Shown piece after piece: positions 7,303-15,231 of a DNA stretch of 64,000 nucleotides. The position numbers and the translations under genes are program-made. Below the pieces are notes generated by a model. That model worked only from the letters and a program-made list of their open reading frames with translations, was not told the origin of the DNA and did no database searches. Each line of letters begins with the position of its first letter. The first letter of the stretch is position 1. Source of the stretch: Prevotella sp. (lineage in GTDB: Bacteria; Bacteroidota; Bacteroidia; Bacteroidales; Bacteroidaceae); assembly GCA_017471465.1 (NCBI GenBank), contig JAFUTI010000025.1, positions 35,994 to 99,993 on the forward strand. Reading direction: 5' to 3'.

Positions 7303-8478
7303 CAAATTCCTCCCAAAGAACTGCAGAATTCGCTCCTGAGCTCGCAACGGACAGCTGTGAGGCATGTCCCAGATTTCAGTCTCCAGCCGGTCGTCGGCCC
7401 CCTGCGAGCGCCAGACGTCGTGCATCATAGCAAAGGCCTTCTCCACCCCCGGCACGTGAAACAGCTTGTCCTGCGAACCGTTGATGAAGAGCATGGCCCG
7501 CGGACAGGCCAGCGAGGCCACATGCGGGTGGTCGAGCCAGCGGCGCAGACCGGGGAAGCAGTTGGCAAAGCCGCCATTCTCGGTGCGGCTGTACTTGAAC
7601 GACATTTGCTCGTCGGTGGTCGTCATCCAGCAGATGGCGGCGCCGGCCTTGATGCGGTCGCTCAGGGCGGCGAGCATCCACGCCCGGTAGCCGCCCATCG
7701 AACAGCCGGCACAGCCGATGCGCCTGGCGTCCACCTCGGGCATCTGCGCCAGCAGCTCCGTTCCACTCAGGTCGTCGTAGGTCATATAGGCACTGAGGTC
7801 GATGCCGTACATCATCATGTTGCCGGCAATCATGTCATAGCGGTCGCGACGTGGTCCCTCCTGCTGACCGCGCTCGCCCCACATCGGGGCGTCGGCGGAG
7901 AAGACGACATAGCCGTGGCGCGCCAGATAGTCGCCCAGGAACTGACTTTCATAGAGGCTCCGCACCCACTCGTCGGCATCCTTGATGACCGTCGAGTCTT
8001 CACAGGCCAGAGGGCGGATCATCTTCTCCTTGCCGATGAAGAGGTGGCCGCCGTGGTCGTGGAGCAGGTTGACGGCAGGGAAGGGGCCCTCGCCGTCGGG
8101 TATCAGCACGTAGGCCGGCACGGTATAGTAGCGCGACAGGCGCAGCTCGAGCTTGCGGGCGGTATAGCCGTCGCGCCGCTCCTCGAAGAGCACCTTCACG
8201 TCGTAACCGTCGGAAGCCGGAGGCGGCGTGAGCATACAGTCGAAGACACGCTGGCGGGCGGCACGTCGCCACTCGTCGAAATCGGTGATAGGGCTGTTGC
8301 CCCAGGCCATCGGGAATGTCAGGTCCTTCAGCAGCGAGTCGGCATAGACAGGGAGGTTGCGTTTGAACTCATACTTCGTCCGCTTCTGCGCCACAGCACA
8401 GAAGCTAAAGGCGAAAAGCCAAAAGCCAACGACAAACAGGCGGCGGCCCTTGACAGCAAGAAACAAGCGGCGCCTCAT
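7300..8478 (-). CDS. Secreted alpha/beta hydrolase (Abhydrolase_7-like esterase)
   Basis: The 392-residue product has a signal peptide (about 1-31) and an alpha/beta-hydrolase fold of the dienelactone hydrolase/acetyl esterase type. Visible catalytic elements are the nucleophile Ser in 'GCSMGGYRAW', the Asp in 'GSQDKLFHVP' and the His in 'DMPHSCP'; 'LLHDHGGH' forms the oxyanion loop region. It looks most like the Abhydrolase_7 (PF12715) group, which includes carbohydrate esterases, but the substrate cannot be told. The start ATG overlaps the stop of the MerR gene (ATGA), so translation is coupled. An unusual point is that the hydrophobic core of the signal peptide is encoded by a 7-base tandem array (8404-8430). 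Confidence 0.85.
   Translation of the reverse strand: MRRRLFLAVKGRRLFVVGFWLFAFSFCAVAQKRTKYEFKRNLPVYADSLLKDLTFPMAWGNSPITDFDEWRRAARQRVFDCMLTPPPASDGYDVKVLFEERRDGYTARKLELRLSRYYTVPAYVLIPDGEGPFPAVNLLHDHGGHLFIGKEKMIRPLACEDSTVIKDADEWVRSLYESQFLGDYLARHGYVVFSADAPMWGERGQQEGPRRDRYDMIAGNMMMYGIDLSAYMTYDDLSGTELLAQMPEVDARRIGCAGCSMGGYRAWMLAALSDRIKAGAAICWMTTTDEQMSFKYSRTENGGFANCFPGLRRWLDHPHVASLACPRAMLFINGSQDKLFHVPGVEKAFAMMHDVWRSQGADDRLETEIWDMPHSCPLRAQERILQFFGRNL
8404..8430 (-). repeat. Heptanucleotide array GGCTTTT, encodes a signal-peptide core
   Basis: On the minus strand the units GGCTTTT, GGCTTTT, CGCCTTT and a diverged copy follow in tandem and are translated as GFWLFAFSF in the hydrophobic core of the hydrolase signal peptide. 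The complement AAAAGCC and the unit itself are stop-free in all frames. Confidence 0.55.
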
Positions 8479-8825
8479 TGCAGATAGTCGAGTTGGTGCT
8501 TCAGCGCCTGCAGCTCGTCGCGCACACCGATGAGGCGTGTCAGCACGTCGGCCGTGCGGTCGGCACCGTCGCGGTTGCTGTTGATAACCTTCTTCGCAGC
8601 AGCCAACTTGAAGCCGCGCACCTTCACCAGGTTGTGGATGAGCCTGATCTGCTCGATATCCTTCTCCTGATACTGGCGCACCTTGGCCGATCCGCTGGTC
8701 TTCGGCTTCAGGAAGGGGAACTCCGTCTCCCAGTAGCGTAACGTGCTCTCGTTAAGGCCAAACATCGCGGCTACCTCCTTGATGCTGTAATAGAGCTTCT
8801 GTGGTTTGTATTCGTTCAGTGCCAT
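8475..8825 (-). CDS. MerR family transcriptional regulator
   Basis: The 116-residue protein has an N-terminal MerR-type winged helix-turn-helix: 'YYSIKEVAAMFGLNESTLRYWETEFPF' (shown in part) spans the recognition helix, followed by 'RQYQEKDIEQIRLI' in wing 2, then a leucine-rich coiled coil (about 85-115) for dimerisation. There is no C-terminal metal- or drug-binding domain, as is typical of the short MerR proteins widespread in Bacteroidota. It sits between the glycosyltransferase and hydrolase genes of the operon, with a 3-base gap and a 4-base overlap. Its targets are unknown; control of its own operon is possible. Confidence 0.9.
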   Translation of the reverse strand: MALNEYKPQKLYYSIKEVAAMFGLNESTLRYWETEFPFLKPKTSGSAKVRQYQEKDIEQIRLIHNLVKVRGFKLAAAKKVINSNRDGADRTADVLTRLIGVRDELQALKHQLDYLQ

Positions 8826-8828
8826 ATA

Positions 8829-9773
8829 TTAGTTCTTTAAGATTTCCTGTATATGATACAGCGGACGCTGTTTCACCTCGATAAAGATCTTGCCGATATA
8901 AGCACCCATGATGCCCATCGAGATGAGGATGAAGCCGCCGACCAACCAGATGGAGAGGATGAGCGACGCCCAGCCAGGAACGGCTGTACCGTTGATGAGC
9001 GAATAAGCCACGTAGACAGCGATGCCGAAAGCGATGACCAGAAACAGCAGACCGATGTTGAAGATGAGATACAGCGGCTTGACAGAGAAGGCCGTGATAC
9101 CGTTGAGGGCCAGACTGAGCATCTTTCCTAATGTGTACTTCGACTGTCCGGCATAACGTTCACTGATGACATCGTCGACGGTGGTATGCGGCAGACCTAT
9201 CATGGGAATCAGACCGCGCAGGTAGAGGTTATGCTCAGGATAGGTGGCGAGCATGTCGAGGGCGCGGCGGCTGAGGAGACGGAAGTCGGCATGGTTGTAG
9301 ATGCTCTCGACGTCCATCGAACTCTGAATCTTATAAAAGGCCTGGGCCGTCAGCCGCTTCAGCAGCGGGTCGGCCTGCCGCGACACCTTCACACCGTAGA
9401 CGATGTCGTGGCCGGCAGCCAGCTCCTTCACCATCTGGGGGATACACTCGATGTCGTCCTGCAGGTCGGCATCGATGGTGACGATGGCGTCGGCCCATTC
9501 GCGGACGGTCATCATGCCGGCCATGATGGCGTTCTGATGGCCTACGTTATGGGCCAGGTTGATGCCGCACACATACTTGTTCTCACGGTGCTGTTCGCTG
9601 ATAATCTCCCACGTACGGTCGCGGCTGCCATCGTTGACGAACACCATCATCGAGTCTTCACTGATGAGCTTTTCCTTGATCATACGCTCGAAGAGAGCCG
9701 TCAGCCGCTCCACGCTGTGGCGCAGCACCTCCTCTTCGTTATAGCATGGCGAAACAGTTGCTAACTTAATCAT
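8829..9773 (-). CDS. GT2 glycosyltransferase, undecaprenyl-phosphate type (GtrB/ArnC/DPM-like)
   Basis: The 314-residue enzyme has a cytoplasmic GT-A domain with 'SPCYNEEE', 'VFVNDGSRDRTW' and the metal-binding 'TIDADLQDD', then 'RYAGQSKYTLGKM' just before two membrane helices (about 228-250 and 262-285). This is the layout of enzymes that transfer a sugar from a nucleotide sugar to undecaprenyl (or dolichyl) phosphate for use on the outer face of the membrane. The gene upstream encodes a NodB-type deacetylase. The pairing recalls ArnC/ArnD and FlmF2/NaxD, which prepare a deacylated amino sugar for lipid A; I infer a similar envelope-sugar role here, but the sugar is unknown. Confidence 0.88.
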   Translation of the reverse strand: MIKLATVSPCYNEEEVLRHSVERLTALFERMIKEKLISEDSMMVFVNDGSRDRTWEIISEQHRENKYVCGINLAHNVGHQNAIMAGMMTVREWADAIVTIDADLQDDIECIPQMVKELAAGHDIVYGVKVSRQADPLLKRLTAQAFYKIQSSMDVESIYNHADFRLLSRRALDMLATYPEHNLYLRGLIPMIGLPHTTVDDVISERYAGQSKYTLGKMLSLALNGITAFSVKPLYLIFNIGLLFLVIAFGIAVYVAYSLINGTAVPGWASLILSIWLVGGFILISMGIMGAYIGKIFIEVKQRPLYHIQEILKN

Positions 9774-9794
9774 TCTTTTTATTTCGTTATCACG

Positions 9795-10583
9795 TCATGA
9801 CGCCATCACGTTATGACGATTCACAAATTCATTATAGGTGATAAACTCGTGGCCACGGCCCTTGAGCATCTTGACCAGACGGTCGAGACGGTCGCACATC
9901 TGCTGCCCGCTGTGGTTGCGGATGATGAACGGCATCTTGAACTCCGGGTGCTCCTTCAGCTGGAAAAACTCCCACGGATGGAAATAGGTGACGAAATAAC
10001 CGTCGTGGCGCAGCACGCGGCGCACCATCGCGTGATACAGTCCCTCGGGCAGGTTGTGCAGCGACAGCCAGAAGAGCGGGAAACGCAGCCAGGGCGTCAC
10101 CGAGGCCGGAATCTGCATGACACCGTCCTTCATAAACCACGTGCGGGGCGCCGTCAAGTGCATATAACGGCCAGGGATGAAGGCGGGGTTGAGCGATGAG
10201 TTGTAGCGGTAGCCCACACGCTTGATCTCGGACTCGACGACAGGGAACATGCGCGGCTGACGATAGCCGGTGACGGTACGGCCGGTGACACGCTCGACAA
10301 TCTCCTTGGAACGGGCGAAGTCGGTCTCACAGGGTTGCCAGTGGTCGACGCCGTGGCAGGCCACCTCGTGTCCCTCGTCCATGATGCGCTGCATCACCTC
10401 GGGAGCGTTCTCGGCAAAATTGCCGGTGCAGAAGAACGTCGCCCTGACGCCATTCTGCTTCAACACGTCGAGGATACGGTTCGTGCCGACCTTCGAGACG
10501 GCCATCCCCTGCTCCAGCGAGAAGTCTACCCCGTGCTCGCGGGGCACATCGAACTCCTCGGTGTCAAAACTCAGTAGTATCAT
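9795..10583 (-). CDS. Polysaccharide deacetylase (NodB homology domain)
   Basis: The 262-residue protein matches the NodB/CE4 fold. The catalytic Asp is in 'SFDTEE' (Asp7), and the metal ligands His77 and His81 are in 'CHGVDHW'; 'TGYRQPRMFP' carries the conserved R-x-P motif. There is no signal peptide, so it acts in the cytoplasm or at the membrane face, unlike secreted peptidoglycan deacetylases. It is the first gene of the operon and lies 21 bases upstream of the GT2 gene. A role in deacylating an amino sugar linked to undecaprenyl phosphate (as ArnD or NaxD do) fits the context and is inference. Confidence 0.85.
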   Translation of the reverse strand: MILLSFDTEEFDVPREHGVDFSLEQGMAVSKVGTNRILDVLKQNGVRATFFCTGNFAENAPEVMQRIMDEGHEVACHGVDHWQPCETDFARSKEIVERVTGRTVTGYRQPRMFPVVESEIKRVGYRYNSSLNPAFIPGRYMHLTAPRTWFMKDGVMQIPASVTPWLRFPLFWLSLHNLPEGLYHAMVRRVLRHDGYFVTYFHPWEFFQLKEHPEFKMPFIIRNHSGQQMCDRLDRLVKMLKGRGHEFITYNEFVNRHNVMAS

Positions 10584-10608
10584 ATTGCCTAAAGCTTACT
10601 TTCGACTG

Positions 10609-10641
10609 CAAAATTATATAAAAAAATCAAGAATCGGCAGA
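10609..10641 (-). promoter_or_regulatory. Probable promoter for the deacetylase operon
   Basis: The minus-strand -7 box TAATTTTG lies at 10616-10609, with a poor -33 match (TCTG at 10641-10638). It is divergent from the alaS promoter, which starts 43 bases to the right. Confidence 0.45.
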
Positions 10642-10658
10642 TTTTAAGAAATATTTCG

Positions 10659-10666
10659 TACCTTTG
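10659..10666 (+). promoter_or_regulatory. -7 box of the alaS promoter
   Basis: TACCTTTG matches the TAnnTTTG consensus 31 bases before the alaS ATG. The upstream -33 region is weak. Confidence 0.55.
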
Positions 10667-10696
10667 CAGCCAAATTATCAAATCGTAAAGAAAAAG

Positions 10697-13489
10697 ATGA
10701 CAGCAAAAGAAATCCGCGACTCGTTCAAACAGTTCTTCGAGTCGAAGCAGCATGCCATCGTGCCTTCGGCACCGATGGTCATTAAAGACGACCCCACGCT
10801 GATGTTCACCAATGCCGGCATGAACCAGTGGAAGGATATCATCCTCGGCACCCGCGACCCGGAGCCGCGCCGACGCGCCGACACACAGAAATGCCTGCGC
10901 GTCAGCGGTAAGCACAACGACCTGGAGGAGGTGGGCCACGACACGTACCACCACACGATGTTCGAGATGCTCGGCAACTGGTCGTTCGGCGACTACTTCA
11001 AGGAGGGCGCTATCGACATGGCCTGGGAATACCTGGTCGACGTGCTGAAACTGAACCCCGAAGACCTGTACGTCACCGTCTTCGAGGGCGACCCGAAGGA
11101 GGGACTGGAGCGCGACGACGAGGCCGCCGGCTACTGGCTGAAGCACGTGCCTGCCGACCACATCATCAACGGCAACAAGCACGACAACTTCTGGGAGATG
11201 GGCGACACGGGACCCTGCGGTCCCTGCTCGGAGATTCATGTCGACTCACGTCCCGAAGATGAGAAGAAGACCGGCAAACCCGGCCGTGAGCTGGTGAACC
11301 AGGACGACCCGCAGGTCATCGAGATATGGAACCTCGTCTTCATGCAATATAACCGCAAGGCCGACGGCTCACTGGAGAAACTCTCCATGAATGTCATCGA
11401 CACGGGTATGGGCTTCGAGCGTCTGGTGCGTATGCTGCAGGGTAAGCACTCGAACTACGACACCGACGTGTTCCAGCCCATCATCAAGGCTGAACAGCAG
11501 ATTACCGGCCTGAAATACACGACGTATGAAGAGGATATGTCGAGGTGCGAGGTACGAGGTGCGAGGTGCGAGAATAGTTCAAATGCAGAAGAAGAGGACG
11601 TACAAGGTAATCTCGTACCTCGTACCTCGAACCTCGAACCTCGAGAACAAGAACAAATCAATGTCGCCATGCGCGTCTGCGCCGACCACCTGCGCGCCGT
11701 CAGCTTCTCCATAGCCGACGGCCAGCTGCCGTCGAACGCCAAGGCCGGCTACGTCATCCGCCGCATCCTGCGCCGCGCCGTCCGCTATGCCTACACGTTC
11801 CTCGGACAGAAGGAGGCCTTCCTCTACAAACTCCTGCCGACGCTCGTCGAGGAGATGGGCGACGCCTTCCCCGAACTGAAAGCCCAGCAGACGCTCATCG
11901 CCAAGGTAATCAAGGAGGAGGAAGACAGCTTCCTGCGTACTCTCGACAAGGGTATCCAGCTGTTGGATAAAGCCATGAGTGAAATAAAAGAGAAGGCGGC
12001 AGCCAACTCTCAACTTTCAACTCTCAACTCTCAACTGGTTTTGGATGGCGTTCAGGCCTTCCGCCTCTTCGACACCTACGGCTTCCCCCTCGACCTGACG
12101 GAGCTCATCTGCCGCGAAAACGGTTTTTCTGTCGACGAGGAGCAGTTCCAGGTGGAGATGCAGAAGCAGAAGGAGCGCGCCCGCAATGCCGCTCAGGTCG
12201 AGAACAGCGACTGGGTGACTGTGGGCGGCGATTCTGTCGCTGCCACCGAACAGCAGTTCGTAGGCTACGACTACTCGGAATACACGTGCCATATCCTGCG
12301 CTACCGCAAGGTGACACAGAAGAAGAACGAATACTACGAGCTGGTGCTCGACTACACCCCGTTCTACGGTGAGATGGGCGGACAGGTGGGCGACCAGGGT
12401 GTACTCGTCTCTGAGAACGAGACCATTGAGGTTATCGATTCGAAGCGCGAGAACGGCCAGACCGTACATATCGTCAGGCAGCTGCCGAAAGAGCCGACAG
12501 CCGAGTTCATGGCCTGCGTCGACACCGACAAGCGCAACGCCTCGGCAGCCAACCACACGGCAACACACCTGTTGGACTATGCCCTGAAGCAGGTGCTGGG
12601 CGACCATGTGGAGCAGAAGGGTTCGTTCGTCAGCCCCGACACCCTGCGTTTCGACTTCTCGCACTTCGAGAAGGTCAGCGACGAGCAGCTGCGTGAGGTA
12701 GAACGTATCGTCAACGACATGATCCGTCAGGACCTGCCTCGCGACGAACACCGCGACATGCCGATGGAAGAAGCGAAGAAGCTGGGCGCCATCGCCCTGT
12801 TTGGCGAGAAGTACGGCGACAAGGTTCGCGTGATGCGCTTCGGTCCGTCGTGCGAGCTCTGCGGTGGTATCCACGCCACCTCGACGGGTCGTATCGGCTT
12901 CTTCAAGATCATCAGCGAGAGCAGTGTGGCCGCCGGCATCCGACGCATTGAGGCCAAGACAGGCCGCGAATGTGAGGAACTGCTCTATCAGATGGAGGAC
13001 ATGCTAAAGGACATCAAGTCGTTCTTCAACAACGCCAAGGACCTGCAGGCTGTCATCCAGAAATATATAGAGGAACACGACCACATGAAGAAGGAAATCG
13101 AAGGTTTCCAGGCACAGGCCGTGGAGCGTGCCGCCAAGCAGTTGGTAGAGAAAGCTCGCACCATCAACGGTGTAACGGTCATTGCCAAAGTCATCCCGAT
13201 GTCGCCTGCTGCCGCCAAGGATCTGGCTTTCAAGGTGCGTGCTACGGTCGAAGGGTCGCTGCTCTGTGTCATCGGCTCTCACGACAACAACAAGCCCCAG
13301 CTCACCATCATGATGAGCGACGATATGGTATCAGAACACGGCCTGAACGCCGGACAGATGGTGCGCGAGGCTGCCAAGCTTATTCAGGGTGGCGGTGGCG
13401 GACAGCCGCACTTCGCCCAGGCTGGCGGCAAGTGCGCCGACGGGCTGAGCGCTGCCGTGGACAAAGTCATCGAACTGGCAAATTTGTAA
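10697..13489 (+). CDS. alaS: Alanine--tRNA ligase with repeat-encoded insertions
   Basis: The 930-residue protein charges tRNA(Ala) and is essential. The start at 10697 ([14 protein letters not shown]) is typical; a longer frame begins in the promoter region. Present are the class II catalytic core ('[12 protein letters not shown]', '[14 protein letters not shown]', '[11 protein letters not shown]'-like '[12 protein letters not shown]'), the tRNA-recognition region ('[21 protein letters not shown]'), the editing domain with '[12 protein letters not shown]' and '[13 protein letters not shown]', and a C-terminal DHHA1 domain ('[14 protein letters not shown]'). Two odd blocks interrupt the family pattern. 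Residues about 282-317 are encoded by paired CGAGGTN arrays (11541-11645), just before '[14 protein letters not shown]'. Residues about 436-447 are encoded by CTCAACT heptamers (12004-12037), before '[14 protein letters not shown]'. Both keep the frame. A terminator follows at 13516. Confidence 0.97.
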   Translation: MTAKEIRDSFKQFFESKQHAIVPSAPMVIKDDPTLMFTNAGMNQWKDIILGTRDPEPRRRADTQKCLRVSGKHNDLEEVGHDTYHHTMFEMLGNWSFGDYFKEGAIDMAWEYLVDVLKLNPEDLYVTVFEGDPKEGLERDDEAAGYWLKHVPADHIINGNKHDNFWEMGDTGPCGPCSEIHVDSRPEDEKKTGKPGRELVNQDDPQVIEIWNLVFMQYNRKADGSLEKLSMNVIDTGMGFERLVRMLQGKHSNYDTDVFQPIIKAEQQITGLKYTTYEEDMSRCEVRGARCENSSNAEEEDVQGNLVPRTSNLEPREQEQINVAMRVCADHLRAVSFSIADGQLPSNAKAGYVIRRILRRAVRYAYTFLGQKEAFLYKLLPTLVEEMGDAFPELKAQQTLIAKVIKEEEDSFLRTLDKGIQLLDKAMSEIKEKAAANSQLSTLNSQLVLDGVQAFRLFDTYGFPLDLTELICRENGFSVDEEQFQVEMQKQKERARNAAQVENSDWVTVGGDSVAATEQQFVGYDYSEYTCHILRYRKVTQKKNEYYELVLDYTPFYGEMGGQVGDQGVLVSENETIEVIDSKRENGQTVHIVRQLPKEPTAEFMACVDTDKRNASAANHTATHLLDYALKQVLGDHVEQKGSFVSPDTLRFDFSHFEKVSDEQLREVERIVNDMIRQDLPRDEHRDMPMEEAKKLGAIALFGEKYGDKVRVMRFGPSCELCGGIHATSTGRIGFFKIISESSVAAGIRRIEAKTGRECEELLYQMEDMLKDIKSFFNNAKDLQAVIQKYIEEHDHMKKEIEGFQAQAVERAAKQLVEKARTINGVTVIAKVIPMSPAAAKDLAFKVRATVEGSLLCVIGSHDNNKPQLTIMMSDDMVSEHGLNAGQMVREAAKLIQGGGGGQPHFAQAGGKCADGLSAAVDKVIELANL
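11541..11645 (+). repeat. Inverted pair of CGAGGTN heptamer arrays inside alaS
   Basis: The left arm 11541-11572 is four and a half units of CGAGGTR. The right arm 11612-11645 is nearly five units of the complement (CTCGTAC, CTCGAAC). A 39-base spacer separates them. The arms can form a stem of about 30 pairs. The whole block is read through in frame, as [10 protein letters not shown], then an acidic spacer, then [12 protein letters not shown]. Confidence 0.85.
12004..12037 (+). repeat. CTCAACT heptamer array inside alaS
   Basis: Tandem units CTCAACT, TTCAACT, CTCAACT, CTCAACT preceded by a partial copy, translated [11 protein letters not shown]. The sense strand is stop-free in every frame, while the antisense (AGTTGAG) contains TGA. 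Confidence 0.8.
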
Positions 13490-13515
13490 ATCTGACACTT
13501 ATACACACTTTTTGA

Positions 13516-13549
13516 GAAAGGAGCCGGCAGCTGTCGGCTCCTTTCTTGT
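13516..13549 (+). terminator. Intrinsic terminator after alaS
   Basis: GAAAGGAGCCG (13516-13526) pairs perfectly with CGGCTCCTTTC (13535-13545) around an 8-base loop, followed by TTGTT. Confidence 0.85.
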
Positions 13550-13601
13550 TAATAATCATTAAACAAACAGGGGCTATAAACATTGTGTCAATAAAATTCC
13601 T

Positions 13602-13609
13602 TACATTTG
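13602..13609 (+). promoter_or_regulatory. -7 box upstream of the DUF3575/OmpA gene
   Basis: TACATTTG lies 24 bases before the ATG at 13634; no strong -33 box is visible. It supports starting the gene at 13634, not at the in-frame ATG at 13607. Confidence 0.45.
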
Positions 13610-13633
13610 TTGATTGCAATAATAATCCCGACT

Positions 13634-15178
13634 ATGACAAAACGCCGGCTACTAACCATCATTATCACGGCGACCATTTCATTACCTGCCATCGCTCAGA
13701 CAACCGCTCTGAAGACGAATCTGGTCTATGACGCCACTCTGACGCCCAACATCGGCATTGAGCAAAAAATCGACAGTCTGTCGACGGTACAGCTATTCTA
13801 TGGCCTCAACCCATGGCGGCTAAGCGACACCAAACGGCTGCGACACTGGTCGCTGATGCCGGAATACCGCCGCTGGTTCAAAGAAGCCTTCCGTGGACAC
13901 TTCGTGGGCATACACGCCCTCGGAGGCGAGTATAACATTGCCGGCATTGGCCCCTCGGCCAGCATCCGCGACTACCACTACGAAGGGTGGTACATCGGCG
14001 GCGGACTGACCTACGGCTACGCCTGGCGACTCTGCGACCACTGGAACCTGGAGGCTGCCATCGGCGTAGGCTATATTCACACCGCCTACGACAAATACGA
14101 GAACGAAGTCTGCGGACGTCCGCTGGGCAGCGGCAACAGAAACTATGTCGGTCCGACGAAACTGGCCCTGAACGTCGCCTGGCTTCTCGGCACCAAGAAG
14201 CCTGAGCCACCAGCACCCGTCATTGTCGAGGAGATCTATCAGCCGCACTACCGGCTGGCCTATATGACACCGCAGGCCGAACAGGAGAAGACACGTCAGC
14301 TCAGCGGCCGCGCCTTCCTCGACTTCGTGGTCAACAAGACCGACATACGTCCCGACTACCGCGGCAATGCCGCTGAACTGGCCAAGGTGCTGCAGACCAT
14401 CGACGTGGTGCGCCGCGACTCCTTCACGACCATCACCCATATCTTGATTCACGGCTACGCCTCGCCTGAGAGCCCTTACCAGCACAACGCCTATCTGGCC
14501 CAGGCCCGTGCCGAAGCCTTTGCGGCCTATGTGCAGGGCCTCATCAGTCTGCCGAAGAACCTCTTCACCATCCAGTCGACACCCGAGGACTGGGAGGGGC
14601 TGAGCGCCGCGCTGATGGATAATGGAAAATGGATAACGGATGATGTCAGAGCCATTGTCGCTTCCGATGACGATCCCGACGCCAAGGAGCGTCAATTAAA
14701 AAAGATGTACCCGCGCGAGTGGCGCTGGATGCTCGACAGCATCTTCCCCGCCCTGCGCCACAGCGACTATGAGGTCAGCTACACCGTGCGGCCCTTCACC
14801 GTCGAGGAGGCCGCCCGCATCATCCGTGAGAAGCCTCAGCACCTGAGCCTCAACGAGATGTTCCTCGTGGCCAACACCTACGAGCCCGGCTCTCAAGACT
14901 ATAACGACGTATTCGAGACCGCCGTCCGCATGTATCCCAACGACGCCACGGCCAACCTCAATGCCGCCGTCATCGCCCTCGGCAAGAACAACCTCGACGA
15001 TGCCAAGCGCTATCTCTCGAAGGCCGGCACCTCGGCCGAGGCCCAGAACGCCCGCGCCGTCCTGGCCATCCACGAGAACCGACTCGACGATGCCGAGCGC
15101 CTGCTGCGTCAGCTCTCCCTACCGCAGGCCGCCCATAACCTCCGCGAGCTGGAGCTATATCGCCAGTCGATAGAATAG
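13634..15178 (+). CDS. DUF3575 / OmpA-like envelope protein of the fimbrial locus
   Basis: The 514-residue protein begins MTKRRLLTIIIT with a signal peptide cleaved after about residue 21 (AIAQ). Residues about 22-195 form the DUF3575 outer-membrane barrel-like domain ('LKTNLVYDATLTPNIGIE', 'GWYIGGGLTYGYAW', 'GVGYIHTAYDKYE'). Residues about 220-320 resemble an OmpA-like peptidoglycan-associated region ('HILIHGYASPESPYQHN', 'LAQARAEAFAAYV'). The C-terminal part is helical with TPR-like repeats. Proteins of this design commonly lead Bacteroidales fimbrial clusters and are thought to anchor or stabilise the pilus apparatus. A short ATGGATA heptamer array at 14615-14642 encodes the 'MDNGKWITDD' loop. 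Fimbrillin genes follow in the same direction. Confidence 0.85.
   Translation: MTKRRLLTIIITATISLPAIAQTTALKTNLVYDATLTPNIGIEQKIDSLSTVQLFYGLNPWRLSDTKRLRHWSLMPEYRRWFKEAFRGHFVGIHALGGEYNIAGIGPSASIRDYHYEGWYIGGGLTYGYAWRLCDHWNLEAAIGVGYIHTAYDKYENEVCGRPLGSGNRNYVGPTKLALNVAWLLGTKKPEPPAPVIVEEIYQPHYRLAYMTPQAEQEKTRQLSGRAFLDFVVNKTDIRPDYRGNAAELAKVLQTIDVVRRDSFTTITHILIHGYASPESPYQHNAYLAQARAEAFAAYVQGLISLPKNLFTIQSTPEDWEGLSAALMDNGKWITDDVRAIVASDDDPDAKERQLKKMYPREWRWMLDSIFPALRHSDYEVSYTVRPFTVEEAARIIREKPQHLSLNEMFLVANTYEPGSQDYNDVFETAVRMYPNDATANLNAAVIALGKNNLDDAKRYLSKAGTSAEAQNARAVLAIHENRLDDAERLLRQLSLPQAAHNLRELELYRQSIE
14615..14642 (+). repeat. ATGGATA heptamer array, in frame
   Basis: Four tandem units: ATGGATA, ATGGAAA, ATGGATA, ACGGATG. 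A pure ATGGATA array would give TAA in one frame; the single variant unit removes that stop in the frame actually used. Confidence 0.6.
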
Positions 15179-15231
15179 AACAAGACAAGAACATATACAA
15201 TTCATTTTATAACCCTTTAAAACAAACAATT

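Noticed and set aside
11541-11645. CRISPR-like or phage attachment explanation for the CGAGGTN arrays
   Set aside because: Units are 7 bases without spacers, lie in frame inside housekeeping genes and recur in unrelated genes; no cas or integrase genes are present.
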